Source: Megaleporinus macrocephalus
Lineage: Eukaryota > Chordata > Actinopteri > Characiformes > Anostomidae
Assembly (NCBI GenBank): GCA_021613375.1
Contig: CM038726.1
Location: 7,248,349 to 7,312,348, forward strand
DNA length: 64,000 nt
Direction: 5' to 3'
The position numbers and the translations under genes were made by a program. The first letter of the stretch is position 1; every line of letters begins with the position of its first letter. The notes beneath the pieces are model-generated. The model was not told where the DNA came from, did no database searches, and saw only the letters and a program-made list of their open reading frames with translations. Below, in pieces: positions 1 to 11,060 of this stretch.

Positions 1-714
1 TCAAAATATTATCAATGTGATGTATTATATCATATCTTCCTTTTTTTACATATTAACACCTCAGATTTTAAGTAGTGAAGGTTTGGTCCCCTGGTCTGAT
101 TGTTAACACATATTCTACAGAGAAAACACTCCTTGTTAAGTAAACAAAAAAAATTTAATTGTATTTTATTTTACTTTTTAAATGAAATTAAAAAAAGGAT
201 TTTGTTAATTCTATGTACATGTTAACTTATTTTCACCAAGAGTGCTTCAACCTTTTCATGCAACTTAAATGTTTTTGTAGGCAAGTTTATTTTGTGGCAC
301 ATTTTATACACAGTGACAATTCAGTGTTCCTGAAACAAATACAAGCTGAAGGAAAATCAAAAGAAAAAATAAAAACAATGTGTTTAACAATGAAAAAAAC
401 AATACAATCATTACATACTATTAATTGTTATATAATATGCAAATGAAATTCTGAGATCTAACACCTCAGAAAGACATTTGCAAAAACAGTTACACAAAAA
501 AATACATTTAAAGATACAGACAATAAAATAGAGTATGAATTACTGATATTTTTAAGAAATTAAAATATTGTTTAAATAAAATGTAATACATTCAATGAGT
601 TTATTTCATATAACATTTATGGGGTGAATTACCATTCCATAAAACAAGTAAAACAATTCATGTTTAGCCATGTTTGGTTCATATATTTTATATTTAACAT
701 TTCTGTCCTATTAG
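1..714 (+). other. AT-rich intron of upstream FIIND-CARD paralog
   Basis: No coding exon is recognisable here. The sequence is AT-rich and ends in a good acceptor (AG at 713-714) just before the small exon at 715. The FIIND exons expected for this gene must lie to the left of the window. The short ORFs are chance ORFs. Confidence 0.5.
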
Positions 715-747
715 GCACAGAGACAGCTTCACTCAACATGAATACAG
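715..747 (+). CDS. Small pre-CARD exon of upstream paralog (copy 1)
   Basis: A 33-nt exon, phase 1 in and phase 1 out, bounded by CTATTAG and GTATGA. It encodes about GTETASLNMNTG when joined to a preceding G. It matches the 39-nt exon 56964-57002 of the main gene ([12 protein letters not shown]), including the MDTG/MNTG end and phase. It therefore belongs to the 3' end of a paralogous FIIND-CARD gene whose CARD is at 6773. It is duplicated at 2229. Because it is symmetric, either copy, both or neither could be used without a frameshift. Confidence 0.6.
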
Positions 748-869
748 GTATGACATTTTTACTGATTTCACAGATTAATAATTTATAAAAACAGTTGTTC
801 ACTAAAATTAACACATGCAGCTTGGGATATGAGAGGTGCATTAATATATTTATTAACAACTTATTATTG

Positions 870-2105
870 TGTTAGAGCCATAATGGAAATAAGTGCTGAT
901 TCTGGCTACAATTGGAAAAGCACTAGTGGAAGCCAACTTGAGTAGGAAATCAGCTTACTTGAAAGCATGCCGCACTCTGCATGTGTCTTTTTACAAGAGG
1001 ATTTGTGAACATTCAGAAGACAGAGAAACTGGTGAAGTTCCGGTGAACTGTGATAGTCAATGTGCACTAGTATAAAATCAGTAAAATGGCTGGTGACTCA
1101 GCAAGTGAAAACAGACTTGCTGGTTCAACAGTTCAACGCAAACTGTTTTGGGGTCATTGTTTTGGACAAACAGCATGACTGTCTTGAAATTCATCGACAA
1201 TGATGCAGCTCAGATTAGAGAGGACTCCAAGCCATAACAGTGGAGGTTTGTGAATTCATCTGAGAATCCCGCAGCCCATGTCTCAAGAGGTTTGATGGCA
1301 GAAAGTCTTATGAGGAGCGAGAACTGGATTGAAGGACCTTCATTCCTGCTATGACCATGTAACGAATGGCCTGCCAGGGCAGACAAACCAAGTTCATTGT
1401 TAGAAGACGATCCAGAGATTAAAGGACACGCTGTGTCTTGTGTCATCAGAACTAAAGAAAATGAAGATGCCTTGTGTAAACTCATTACAAATTATTCTTA
1501 TTGGCATCGCTTAAAGAAGGCAGTAGTATATTTTACTCACCTAAAAAGGATCTTGATGAGCTTGAGCCACAAAAGACCATCAGTGCATTAAATGGCAAAC
1601 AGGATGGACAGCTTAATGCCATAGCTCAGGACATGAAGAACTACACAGAAAGCCTTAAAGACTTCTCAATTAGCGTGGAAGACTTGGCGAATATTGAACA
1701 TTTGTTGGAGACAAATACAGTAACTGTCTGATCTGTTCTAGCGCAGATGGACCACAGAATACTTACCCCTGCTGAAAGAACGTCAGCACTGGTCCAAGTT
1801 GAAAAGAAACTTTGCAGTGAACAACATTGTTCTGTTTGTGGATCCTTTAGGTCCACGAAACTCATGGATGATGGTCTGCATTACCAAGACTATGCCAGAT
1901 TTAAGAGGCAATGTTCAGAGTGTGCAAGTGCAAAGAGTAGCATCTTGGAAAGACCTACAATGAAGTTATACTTGTTTCAGAAAGTAGTATAAATGGACAC
2001 AAAGGGCTGTTAGAATGCTAATTTAGTTTAAGTTGAAAATGTAGTATATATGTATATTGTTTGATTAAGAAAATGAATGGCTCTATTTGATTTAAGTAAT
2101 TGATG
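870..2105 (+). mobile_element. Degenerate BEL/Pao retrotransposon remnant, copy 1
   Basis: Starts with a TGTTAGAGCCATAATGG fragment that matches the start of the LTR at 6023, then short pieces of gag-pol. Around 1397-1500 is a DPEIK...YSYWHRLKKA stretch, as found ahead of the BEL/Pao integrase. A segment at 1838-1920 is nearly identical to 5790-5872 of copy 2. Most of pol is deleted and all frames are broken. It was duplicated together with the preceding small exon. Confidence 0.6.
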
Positions 2106-2228
2106 TAGTCTCTATGCCTACACAATTAGTAATTAATAATTACCATTCAATAAAACAAGAAAAAAAAATCATATATTTTAGCCATGCTTGGTCCATAAAT
2201 TTTATATTTAACATTTCTGTCCTATTAG

Positions 2229-2261
2229 GTGCAGAGACAGCCTCGCTCAACATGAATACAG
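2229..2261 (+). CDS. Small pre-CARD exon of upstream paralog (copy 2)
   Basis: Second copy of the 33-nt phase 1-1 exon, encoding about GAETASLNMNTG, with acceptor CTATTAG and donor GTATGA. About 90 bases of intron upstream resemble those before copy 1, so intron and exon were duplicated together. This copy is the nearer one to the CARD at 6773 and its GAET start is closer to the main gene's SAET. Which copy is spliced in is unknown. Confidence 0.6.
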
Positions 2262-2474
2262 GTATGACATTTTTACTGATTTCACAGCCTATTCTAAAGC
2301 CCACATCATTTCTAAAAACAATTGTTTACTTAAATTAACACATGCAGCTTGGGATTTTAGAGGTGAACTTATTTATTTATTAACAACTTATTTTGGCTAA
2401 TAAATTTTGTTAGAGTCATAATGGAAATAAGTGCTGATTCCGGCTACAATTGGAAAAGCACTAGTGGAAGCCAA

Positions 2475-3211
2475 CCCTTACAAAAAAGAAGTTTATTCAA
2501 GTGTACCATTAGTATACTTCTTTTAAACTAAAAGGAAGTGAGTATGCTTTCAGTTTACTTTTTATGTACTTCTCAGTGATATACTAAACACAGTTATACT
2601 TAAGTATGCTGGGGTTATACTGACTAGTATAGAACAGACTAAGTATATTTGCCCTTTACTTGTACTTAATCTTTTGATTGAGATAGTAGAAGTAAGTATT
2701 CTTGCTCTGCACAAAAACACATCCAGTACAATATTTATTTAAAATTTAATTTATAAAGATTTAAAAAAGACACAAATATGTTTCTTAATCTGAGTGTGTC
2801 TTGTTTATATTACATGTGTCCACTTGTGAGTAAGTAAACGTTGTTAAGTTCTATTTTAAGTAGAAAAAACCCCTTAAACCTAGTCATATACCTTAAAGTA
2901 CAACAATAATATAAGCAGTAAATTATGAGTTCACTTAAAGAAAACTTACAAGCTAGTAAACTAACAGTAAACCCTTAAGATTACTTTTAGTGTAGTTGCA
3001 GTACAAAAGATGTAAACTAGTTGTATACTTGGTTTACTACACTTCCACTTAAAGTGTACTTTTAAAAACTAGAAAGTGGGCCAATTTAGTCCCAAGAAGT
3101 ATTAAAATAATACATATACAAGTGTACTACTAGTACAATGACATTAGTATAGTAACTGCATAAAGTATACTTAATAAAATTAACTTTAAGTATACTTATT
3201 TTCTGTAAGGG
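2475..3211. mobile_element. 737-bp MITE with terminal inverted repeats
   Basis: Ends are CCCTTACAAAAAAGAAGTTTA and the complement of CCCTTACAGAAAATAAGTATAC, an imperfect inverted repeat of about 21 bp. The empty site is visible at 933-945 in BEL copy 1 (GCCAACTTGAG). Here it reads ...CCAA[element]AACTTGAG, a 2-bp AA duplication. There is no ORF. The interior is rich in TAGTATACTT-like palindromic words. The superfamily is not assigned. Confidence 0.75.
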
Positions 3212-6022
3212 AACTTGAGTAGGAAATCAGCTTACTTGAAAGCATGCCGCACTCTGCGTGTGTCTTTTTACAAGAGGATTTGTAAACATTCAGAAGACAT
3301 AGAAACTGTTGAAGTTCTGGTAAACTGTGATAGTCAATGTGCACTAGTATAAAATCAGTAAAATGGCTGGTAACTCAGCAAGTGAAAACAGGGATTCAGC
3401 TAGCCAGAAGAGGGCGCCAAAGGCCACACAGGTTGCCATGGAAGAGAAATTGAATAGGCTGCGTAATAGGAGACAGGGAAAATTGGCACTGCTCACTCGC
3501 AAGATGCATGATATTCAGCAAATGAAAGAAGTTGAAGATAGATAATGTGGAAATAGTTAGAGTTAAATTGTCGCATGGCTTGCATTGCATATTTAGTTAA
3601 CTTAAAGAAGCCATTGAAGAAATAGTTCAAAATTTTGCAGGAGCAGAATGGGAAGATGATCATAGTGAAGATGATGTCAATGAAGACATTATGCCACAGG
3701 ACAATGTTTAGCAACTTTCACACTGGATGCTAAAAGCAGACATAGCTCAGAGCATGCAGCATTGCATGCATGTGCAGCTGCATTAAAGAAAAAAAAACAA
3801 TAATTAGATGCTGAGGAGTTAAAATTAAAGGCTAAACATGAATATGTTGAGATGGAGGCACAAGGGTGGTCATTACAATAACGGATTGGCTTTGAAAGAT
3901 GAAAAGATTCAGATTCCAAATAATAAATGCATAGCAACGCAGAGGCTGTTGGGTCTAAAAGGAAACTCGCAAGAAATCCTCAGTTTCACAGTGATTACTC
4001 TGGATTTGTGGACAACATGCTTGGTAAGAGATATGCTGAAAGAGTACAAGAAGGGTGTGGTATATCCCCCATCACAGGGTTTACCACCCCAGGAACCAAG
4101 GATTTTTCCTGAATGTTCAGTTACTGCAAGGACCCAATCTCACAAGCACTCTTCTTGGAGTGCTGAGCAGGTTTCGCAGCCATCATGGCTGACATTGAAT
4201 CAATGTTTTATCAAGTTTAAGTACAAGAGAAGGATGCAGACCTCTTCAGATTTTTGTGGTGGTCTCAAGGCAGTCTAGAAGAAGAGGCAGTTATTACGAA
4301 ATGTGTGTCCACATATTTGGTGCTAATTCATCACCAAGCTGCTCATGCTTTGCTCTTCAAAGAATAGTGGATAATCAACAGGATGAGACAATGGATAACA
4401 GACACTCCTGACTAGTTTTATGTAGATAATTGCTTGACTTGAGTAGAAACAGATTAAGAAGCAATCATGCTGGCCAAGGACCTGAAATCTTACTGTAACA
4501 AGGGTGGATTTCACTTAACGAAGTGAATGAGTAATTCAAGAGCCTTTCTTTCAGCTGTTCCTGAGCAAGAGCGAGCCACAGAAGACAAGACTCTAGACTT
4601 GGACAGCAGGTTATTGTCTGTAAAACGAGCCTTAGGGGTTACTTGGTGTACTGGAACTGACACATTCTCCTTTAACATCAATGTGCAGAACAAGTCCCCT
4701 ACAAGAAGACGAATCTTATCAGTTGTTGGCTCTATATATGATCCCCTTGGATTTTCGTCACCATTTGTATTGCCTGCGAAACTGCTCCTGAGAGACCTCT
4801 GTAAAGACCAGACAGATTCGGACAAGGAGATCACAAAGAACTACCTGAAACGATGGACAAGATGGACAGTTCATTTGCAGAAGCTTTCTAGCTTTAAAGT
4901 CAAGAGATGTTTTAGGCCTGCAAGCTTTGGGCCTGCCAAGACAGCACAGTTACATAATTTTAAGGCACGAACTGGACATGCGGCTGGAGGAGTCATTGTT
5001 TTGGACAAACAGCATGACTGTCTTGAAATATATCGACAATGATGCAGCTCGGTATAAGAGGTTTGTAGCAAGAACTGAATGATTTGATTCACTACAGTCA
5101 ATAGCTAAAATATGAAAAAGAGACTCTGCTACAGGTAAAGAACCAAGCTAGAAAGAGCAAGTATATACAAGTTGGATCCATACATTGATGAAGGAGTGTT
5201 GAGAGTTGGAGGAAGGTGTTGCAGCGCAGGATGCCAGAGGAGGCTAAACATCCAGCCATCCTGCACAAAAACCTCAAGGGTTCTACACTTATTCTTCAAC
5301 ATATTCACCATCAGGTTGGACACTGTCGACGGAATCATGTTCTGACACAGCTCAGGCAAAAGTATTGGATCCCGCAAGCAAATTCTGCCATAAGAAATAT
5401 GTTATCGGGTTGCTACACCTGTCGCAGACTGTATGCAAGGACTGGCGAGCAAAAGATGGAAGATTTGCCGGTGGAGAGACTGATACCAGACAGCCCAGCA
5501 GTATAACCTTTACGTATACTGGTGTTGACTACTTTCGGCTATTTCAAGTTAAAAGAGGACAAGTCATGTTCAAGAGATATGGAGTTTTATTTACTTGTTT
5601 GACAATGAGAGCGGTTCATATAGAGGTTGCTTATTCTCCGGACACCGATGCAGGCATCAATGCATTGCGCCATTTCATTAGTAGAAGAAGGCACTCTAAA
5701 TCATCTATTACTGATGAAAACAAAGCCTACGGTACCACCAGGATTATTTTAGAAGAACGATGTGTATGGAAGGAGACAAATACATGTTCTGATTGTGGAT
5801 CCTTCAGGTCCACAAAACTCATGGATGATGGGCGGCATTACCAAGACTATGCCGAATTTAAGAGGCAATGTGAGTGTGGACATAAAGGATTGTTAGAATG
5901 ATAATTTAGGTAAAGTTGACATTTTTGAATATATGTTTATTGTTTGATTAAGAAAGTGAATGGCTCTATTTGATTTATGTAATTGATGTAGTCCCCATGC
6001 CTACACAATTAGGGGCTGGGCA

Positions 6023-6420
6023 TGTTAGGGCCATAATGGAAATAAGTGGATTATAATTTTAATTTTGTAATGTCTATTGTTGGTTTGAATATTTGGTAGG
6101 ACTGGCTGTTGCTTCTTTAGTAATGGTAATTGTTAAGTTCAATCTTGCTTAATTATACTAATTTATGTGTGACATCACTCTGCTGATGTGGTACGCTGTG
6201 TGAGTAACGTAGCGAGGCAGAGTGCAACAGTCTTTGACCGTGACTTCACAGAACTAAACCGATTTCCTGTATAAATAGGAAGAACCTTTATTTTTGCAAT
6301 TTTATTCTTATACTCTTAAGATTTTGGTTTAGTAAACAGTGAAATATCTAAAAATTTCTTGCGTTACTGACTCAAGCTCTAAGAACTGGTCCTAAAACGA
6401 AACTGGAAATTGCATCTACA
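6023..6420 (+). repeat. Putative 3' LTR of BEL/Pao copy 2
   Basis: Starts TGTTAGGGCCATAATGG, matching the 5' fragments at 870 and 2409. It contains a TATA-like TATAAATAGG near 6271 and ends about CATCTACA. The right boundary is approximate and no target-site duplication could be confirmed. Confidence 0.5.
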
Positions 6421-6772
6421 AATGGATTAATTATTTTAATGCTTTACATTACTGCATGAAAATGTTTTTACATTATCATCCCTAAATAATATCAGTCATA
6501 AAAGGTGATTAAAATAGTTTTGATATATAATTAACAAACTATAGTAACGATGTTCATGATATTAAGCTATTAAAATTCACTTCAATATCCAGAGCTACAC
6601 ACAGTACAGGAAATGTCTGTACTTTTCATTGGAGTGTTGGGAAAAGGGCTATATACATGTGTAATGTTACATTTTGTAAATGAACATATGCAAAAAGAAA
6701 AACATTTAAAAACACAAAAATCATACAATGCAAAAACAAAAAATGTGTTATATTTCAGTGTCTTTTTTTCAG

Positions 6773-7038
6773 GGGTTGAGTTTGTGGATAAAAACAAGGC
6801 AGAAATAATCCAAAGAGTTTCATCCGTTATGGAAATTGCTGACTGTCTACAAAGCAAAAACATGCTCACTAAGGAAATGTACAGCAACATTCAAATGGCA
6901 AGAACATCTCAGGACCAAATGAGGATGTTGTACAGAGCTCTGGACTCAGCAAGAGCTGTGAAAGAAGAATTCTATAAAATCCTTAAATGGAAGCAGCCTT
7001 TCTTAGTGGAAGAGCTTGAAAGTCATTTCTGTTCATAG
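6773..7038 (+). CDS. CARD exon of upstream FIIND-CARD paralog
   Basis: Terminal coding exon, acceptor TTTTTTTCAG at 6763-6772, entering in phase 1 (G+GG = Gly) and ending at TAG 7036-7038. It encodes an 88-residue CARD (GVEFVDKNKAEIIQRV... VEELESHFCS). It aligns along its length with the CARD at 57805-58076: shared [16 protein letters not shown]+TSQ+QMR+L+RALDS, and VKEEFY-IL. In NLRP1/CARD8-type proteins this CARD follows the UPA domain and nucleates filaments with an adaptor or caspase. The rest of the gene lies to the left of the window. It may be a living gene or a decaying copy; the CARD itself is intact. Confidence 0.9.
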
Positions 7039-8009
7039 TCATTCTTAAGGGAAAGTTTTTTTTTGAAGAATAATATTTTATCCAAACCTTTTCTTTTGAA
7101 TTAGTCAAGAAAAAAAGGGGGTGATCTACTAAAAGTGCTGTGTCTAGAATATGGAAACATCTGGGGCTTTGGACAAGAAGAGTTTTTTTTTTTTTACATT
7201 TTAATATTCACAAACAATATTTACTTTCATTTAAAATCACAAGTTTGGACATTTATCAACGTAGGTGGTAAAATATGGTAACATGGACAACTGAGGCATA
7301 ACTTCTAATGTTAAAAAGTGAACTTTATTTACTAAGGGCAAAATATAAAAAAATTAGTCAAAAAACAGACCACAGTCAAAACCGAGGTGATCAAAAACTG
7401 GTACATGGGCAAGCAATGTCAAAAACAGATGAGGGTCAAAACCAAAAGACAGGAAAATACAAGAAACAGGTAAAACCATAGATCAGTAAAGAATGGCAAT
7501 ACAATACAACATGAGTCCCAAACAGAAGAGCTTATATTAATTACAGAGTAACAGATATACTGAGTTAATACTCAGGTGAGGAGCTCCGAAAAGGGGAGCT
7601 GTGGTTGGCCGGCGGTGAACCTGTGACTGAACCATGTGGCTTGAGGGGATCATGGTAACTGTAGTATCATATCATACCATTAGATCATATAATGTAACAT
7701 ATAATAATAATTTAAAAAATAGTACTCGCTGTGCATCTTAATGTAAGTACTACATCATTTAAGGTGGAATGACAAAAGGAGTTGCTCCCTCTATTTTTTG
7801 TATGAATTTTAATTACAGCTATGTTACTACAGACAGGGGTTGCTGTTGCTCTACATTACAGATATACACTGTGTTTTTTTTGTATTTTAATATTTGTAGT
7901 TTGAGAGTTCTTATGCATACGAGTTTATGCATTAGCTCACAGTAAGCGGGCCAAAACACCACTGGCATGGAGGCACTTTGCATGGAGGCACTATGTACTG
8001 TCATACATG

Positions 8010-8011
<2 letters not shown>
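7039..8011 (+). other. 3' flank of upstream gene with possible LTR remnant
   Basis: Probable 3' UTR, then repeat-like sequence. From about 7320 to 7640 a CAAAAAC-rich stretch resembles the antisense of a fish gypsy-type LTR or leader, which is a weak call. Nothing coding is seen. Confidence 0.35.

Positions 8012-8075
<64 letters not shown>
8012..8075. repeat. (TA)n microsatellite
   Basis: About 64 bases of uninterrupted TA repeat. Confidence 0.97.
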
Positions 8076-8077
<2 letters not shown>

Positions 8078-8948
8078 ATTAACTACAAATAAATGCACTT
8101 TGTTTAGATAATTTTTTGCTTTATACTTTGGCCTAGTAATACAGTCTGGCACAGACTTATCAGATGTTGGCAGCTGTTCCTCTCAGGCAGCAGGGCAGTC
8201 TTTAGAATGCTTTTCCTCAGTTTCTGAAACAAAATTACATCAAAGTCATAATCTAAAAACAGAAACTCATAATTCTCATCTAATATAGGATCCACGGGCT
8301 CTAGTAGGATGTGTGAATGTTGTTGTTTAACCTGGGATTCAATTCAATATAATCTAATAATTGGACTTGAAATAGTGAAATAGCTACAGCTTTTTTAATC
8401 AATGAACAGTTTATAATCAGTTATGATCTTTATGGTGGTGCTCATGGGTAATGTAGTTCAGGAGTTGGTGAGATGTGTGCACTAACAGAGGAAGGCAAAA
8501 TCTAACAAGGTACAGTTGCATGCACAGGTTTGGGCAACACTGGGATTTTTTTTCTAAAATTAGCAAAATATCTATTATATAATATTTTTTTATTAAAAAT
8601 AAGTAAAACGACATCTGCAGCAAACTAGCAAACAAATCTAAAGCAGAGTTACATTTGATTAAGTGGGTTAAAGTAAAGGTTACTTAGTACATTTAGTAAC
8701 ATCCCCTATAGCATATATGACAACAAAAAATTGCCAGCTAGGACTCATTCTATCTTGTTTTAGAAATTTTTATTTATTCTTTCTGGTGCAACATTTCTAG
8801 TTCTGTCATGTTCTTGGGATGTCTTGCATGATCTACCTGCAGAGTATAAACAGACTCAAGTGGAAGTATAGGTATTTTAATTATTCTTAAACCTACTCTG
8901 ACATTTATTATCAGTTTGAATATCTATCCCAGCCGGGAATGTTCCCAC
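8076..8948. other. Non-coding, no recognised feature
   Basis: AT-rich sequence. The short minus-strand ORFs (8104-8295, 8417-8635) have no recognisable domains and look like chance ORFs. Confidence 0.4.
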
Positions 8949-9862
8949 AGCTTTGTTAACTTTACCTAAAGTTCTAATGAAGTTTTTAGAAACATGCTTT
9001 AATCTAATGTTCAAAGAACTTCTTACAGATGTTTATCAAGGCAACAAAATGCAAAAAGGGCATCCAAGCCATCACCCACTACAGAGTGTCCTCCTTGCCT
9101 ATGGTGGTGAGGCCTCCCTTCCAGACATGCTGAATGAATTCTATGCACATTTTGATGCACATAACACCATGGCTGCAAGGAAGTCCACCACCCAGCAGGT
9201 GACCAGATGCTCCGTCTGACCACAGCTGACCTGAGAAAGACCCTGTTCAATCCACGGTCCAGGCAACATTCCAGGATGAGTACTCAGAGGATGTGCACAC
9301 CAGTTAGCTGATTTTCTCAAAGACATCTTTGACACACCACTGAGAACCACTGTCATCATGCTTCAAAACCACCTCCATCATCCCCGTGCCCAAGAAGTCT
9401 TCTGTGTTCTGCCACAATGACTATTATCCTGTCGCACTCACACTTTTGCCATCATGAAGTGCTTCGAGAGGCTTGTCATGAGGCACATAAAAAGCCCAGT
9501 TTCCTCCCACACTGAACCCCCTGCTGGTTGCTTATCGTTAGTCAGGATCGGCAGCAACATCTCCAGCACAGTTATACTAAACACAGGGGCACCTCAATGT
9601 TGTGTACTCAACTGAACGTAGGCTGCTCTGTGTTCTACTGTCCTGTACTGTTTCCTGCAGGTCAGTCTTGCCTAGCAATTCTTTTTGCACTGTTTGTACA
9701 ATTGTACCATTTTATTGTTTGCACTGTCTAGTCAGTACTGTCTGTACTGTTTAGTCTGTGTTATGTTCCTTGTGTGCACCATATGGTCCTGAAGAAACAA
9801 TGTTTAGTTACACTGTCTACTGTGTAGATGGTTAAAATGACAATAAACTCCACTTGACTTGA
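8949..9862 (+). mobile_element. L2-type LINE, 5'-truncated, decayed
   Basis: Residues from 9040 read as a non-LTR reverse transcriptase fragment (ASLPDMLNEFYAHFDAHNTMAARK, broken afterwards). A frame-shifted RT segment with [12 protein letters not shown] and CFERLVMRHIK-like words follows at about 9370-9490. The 3' UTR ends in AATAAACTCCACTTGACTTGA at 9842-9862. The same 3' tail appears inverted at 19320 and 46676, so this family inserted at least three times in the window. Confidence 0.75.
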
Positions 9863-10474
9863 TTTAGTTAAGGATGATTGATGGTTTAGGTTTTTGTGTT
9901 AGCTTTTTTCTGGCTTTATATAGATTTCAGTTGTGCAATTTTTATTTATTTTGTCTTCATTGGGGCAGTTGTGTAGATTGCATGCTTTATGAGGAAGTGT
10001 TGCATTATGTGTTGTTCACCTGTGCTTTAGTTAATGTGTGTATAATATTGCAAATGTTTTTGTCTCTGCCATCAGCGTGCTGCCATCATGGTGCACTTTA
10101 GGCCTCATATAACCTGCTGTGCCAGTGAAACTCAACGACAACCCACCAAGTATTTGTGCCCAGAATATTAAAAAAAAAAAAAAAAGAAAGAATCTTAATC
10201 TATTGACAAATAATTTTGAAGTCTTCAAATAAACATACATTTGTGTCATTATGATCTCAAAGATAATGCAGACAACATAAATAAAAACAGAATAATGTAT
10301 AGTATAAAATATATTGACTACGGTTAAGATAAGGGGCTATAAAGCTCATTTAAAAATTAGCAACATTGACAATGTACAGTAAAATAATTCTGAAGCATTT
10401 TTTTACTGTGTACATATTAGATATGCAGTTTTGTGTTTTTCTCATGCTTAATATGTAAAAGAAAATCAAGTGAA
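9863..10474. other. Non-coding with dispersed-repeat fragments
   Basis: 10075-10170 shares CAACAACCCA-type wording and CCACCAAGTATTTGTGCCCAGA with 20480-20533. 10318-10400 resembles 22978-23060. A poly-A run lies at about 10171-10185. No gene is seen. Confidence 0.45.
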
Positions 10475-10912
10475 TATTGTGTTCTGTAGAGTTTGTGGTG
10501 GTTTAGTGTATTTGGTTTATTAAGTCAGACTCACTGTATTGTGTTCTGTACAGTTTGTAGTTGTTGTTTAGTGTATTTGGTTTATTCAGTCAGACTCACT
10601 GTATTGCGTTGTGTACAGTTTGTGGTTGTTTAGTGTATTAGGTTTATTCAGTCAGACTCACTGTATTGTGTTGTGTACAGTTTGTGGTTGTTTAGTGTAT
10701 TAGGTTTATTCAGTCAGACTCACTGTATTGTGTTCTGTACAGTTTGTAGTTGTTGTTTAGTGTATTTGGTTTATTCAGTCAGACTCACTGTATTGTGTTC
10801 TGTACAGTTTGTGGTTGTTTAGTGTATTTGGTTTATTCAGTCCGACTCACTGTATTGTGTTCTGTACAGTTTGTAGTTGTTGTTTAGTGTATTAGGTTTA
10901 TTCAGTCAGACT
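10475..10912. repeat. Minisatellite, seven units of 62 or 65 bp
   Basis: Seven consecutive units of the form ATTGTGTTCTGTACAGTTTG ... TTTATTCAGTCAGACTCACTGT. The two unit lengths differ by 3 bp (TGGTTGTTT versus TAGTTGTTGTTT). In order the units run short, long, short, short, long, short, long. Confidence 0.95.
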
Positions 10913-11060
10913 TGATGTCATTAACGTTACTACACTGAATGTTGAGTTTAACGTGTTTTCCCGCCAATTTAGTCTCTTAGTAACAAACAGACGTCAGCAG
11001 ATTTAACAGGAGCTGCTACAGAAGAGCTTTAGTCAGTAAGTAACGTCCAGGTGCGTATTA
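10913..11060 (+). promoter_or_regulatory. Candidate promoter / non-coding first exon
   Basis: Directly after the minisatellite there is a change to less AT-rich, CpG-containing sequence. It has TGATGTCA-like and AACGTTAC words, TTTTCCCGCC (an E2F-type site, about 10956-10964) overlapping a CCAAT-like GCCAAT, and then a stretch ending ACGTCCAG|GTGCGT (11050/11051) that could be a 5' UTR exon donor. The 24203 exon has a clear acceptor, so a non-coding 5' exon must exist upstream; this is the best candidate seen. Inference only. Confidence 0.3.

Larger units (their letters stand above)
2409..6420 (+). mobile_element. Degenerate BEL/Pao retrotransposon, copy 2
   Basis: Pieces in order: LTR-start fragment at 2409; gag start at 3363-3545 (MAGNSASENR..., basic KLALLTRKMHDIQQMK); Pao-type RT/RNase H region at 4527-5042 (SVVGSIYDPLGFSSPF, then ARTGHAAGGVIVL); integrase zinc-binding region at 5216-5506 (HHQVGH then CYTC); integrase core at 5500-5700 (TYTGVDYF, LTMRAVHIEV); 3' LTR at 6023-6420. 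Frames are interrupted by stops and shifts, so it is non-autonomous. It lies in the last intron of the upstream paralog, on the same strand, and is split by a MITE. Confidence 0.8.

Noticed and set aside
4527..5042. Host gene encoding a 171-residue protein
   Set aside because: The text is the Pao-type RT/RNase H region of a BEL retrotransposon with broken flanks.
10475..10912. CRISPR-like array
   Set aside because: Units are directly adjacent with no unique spacers, and the DNA is eukaryotic; it is a minisatellite.
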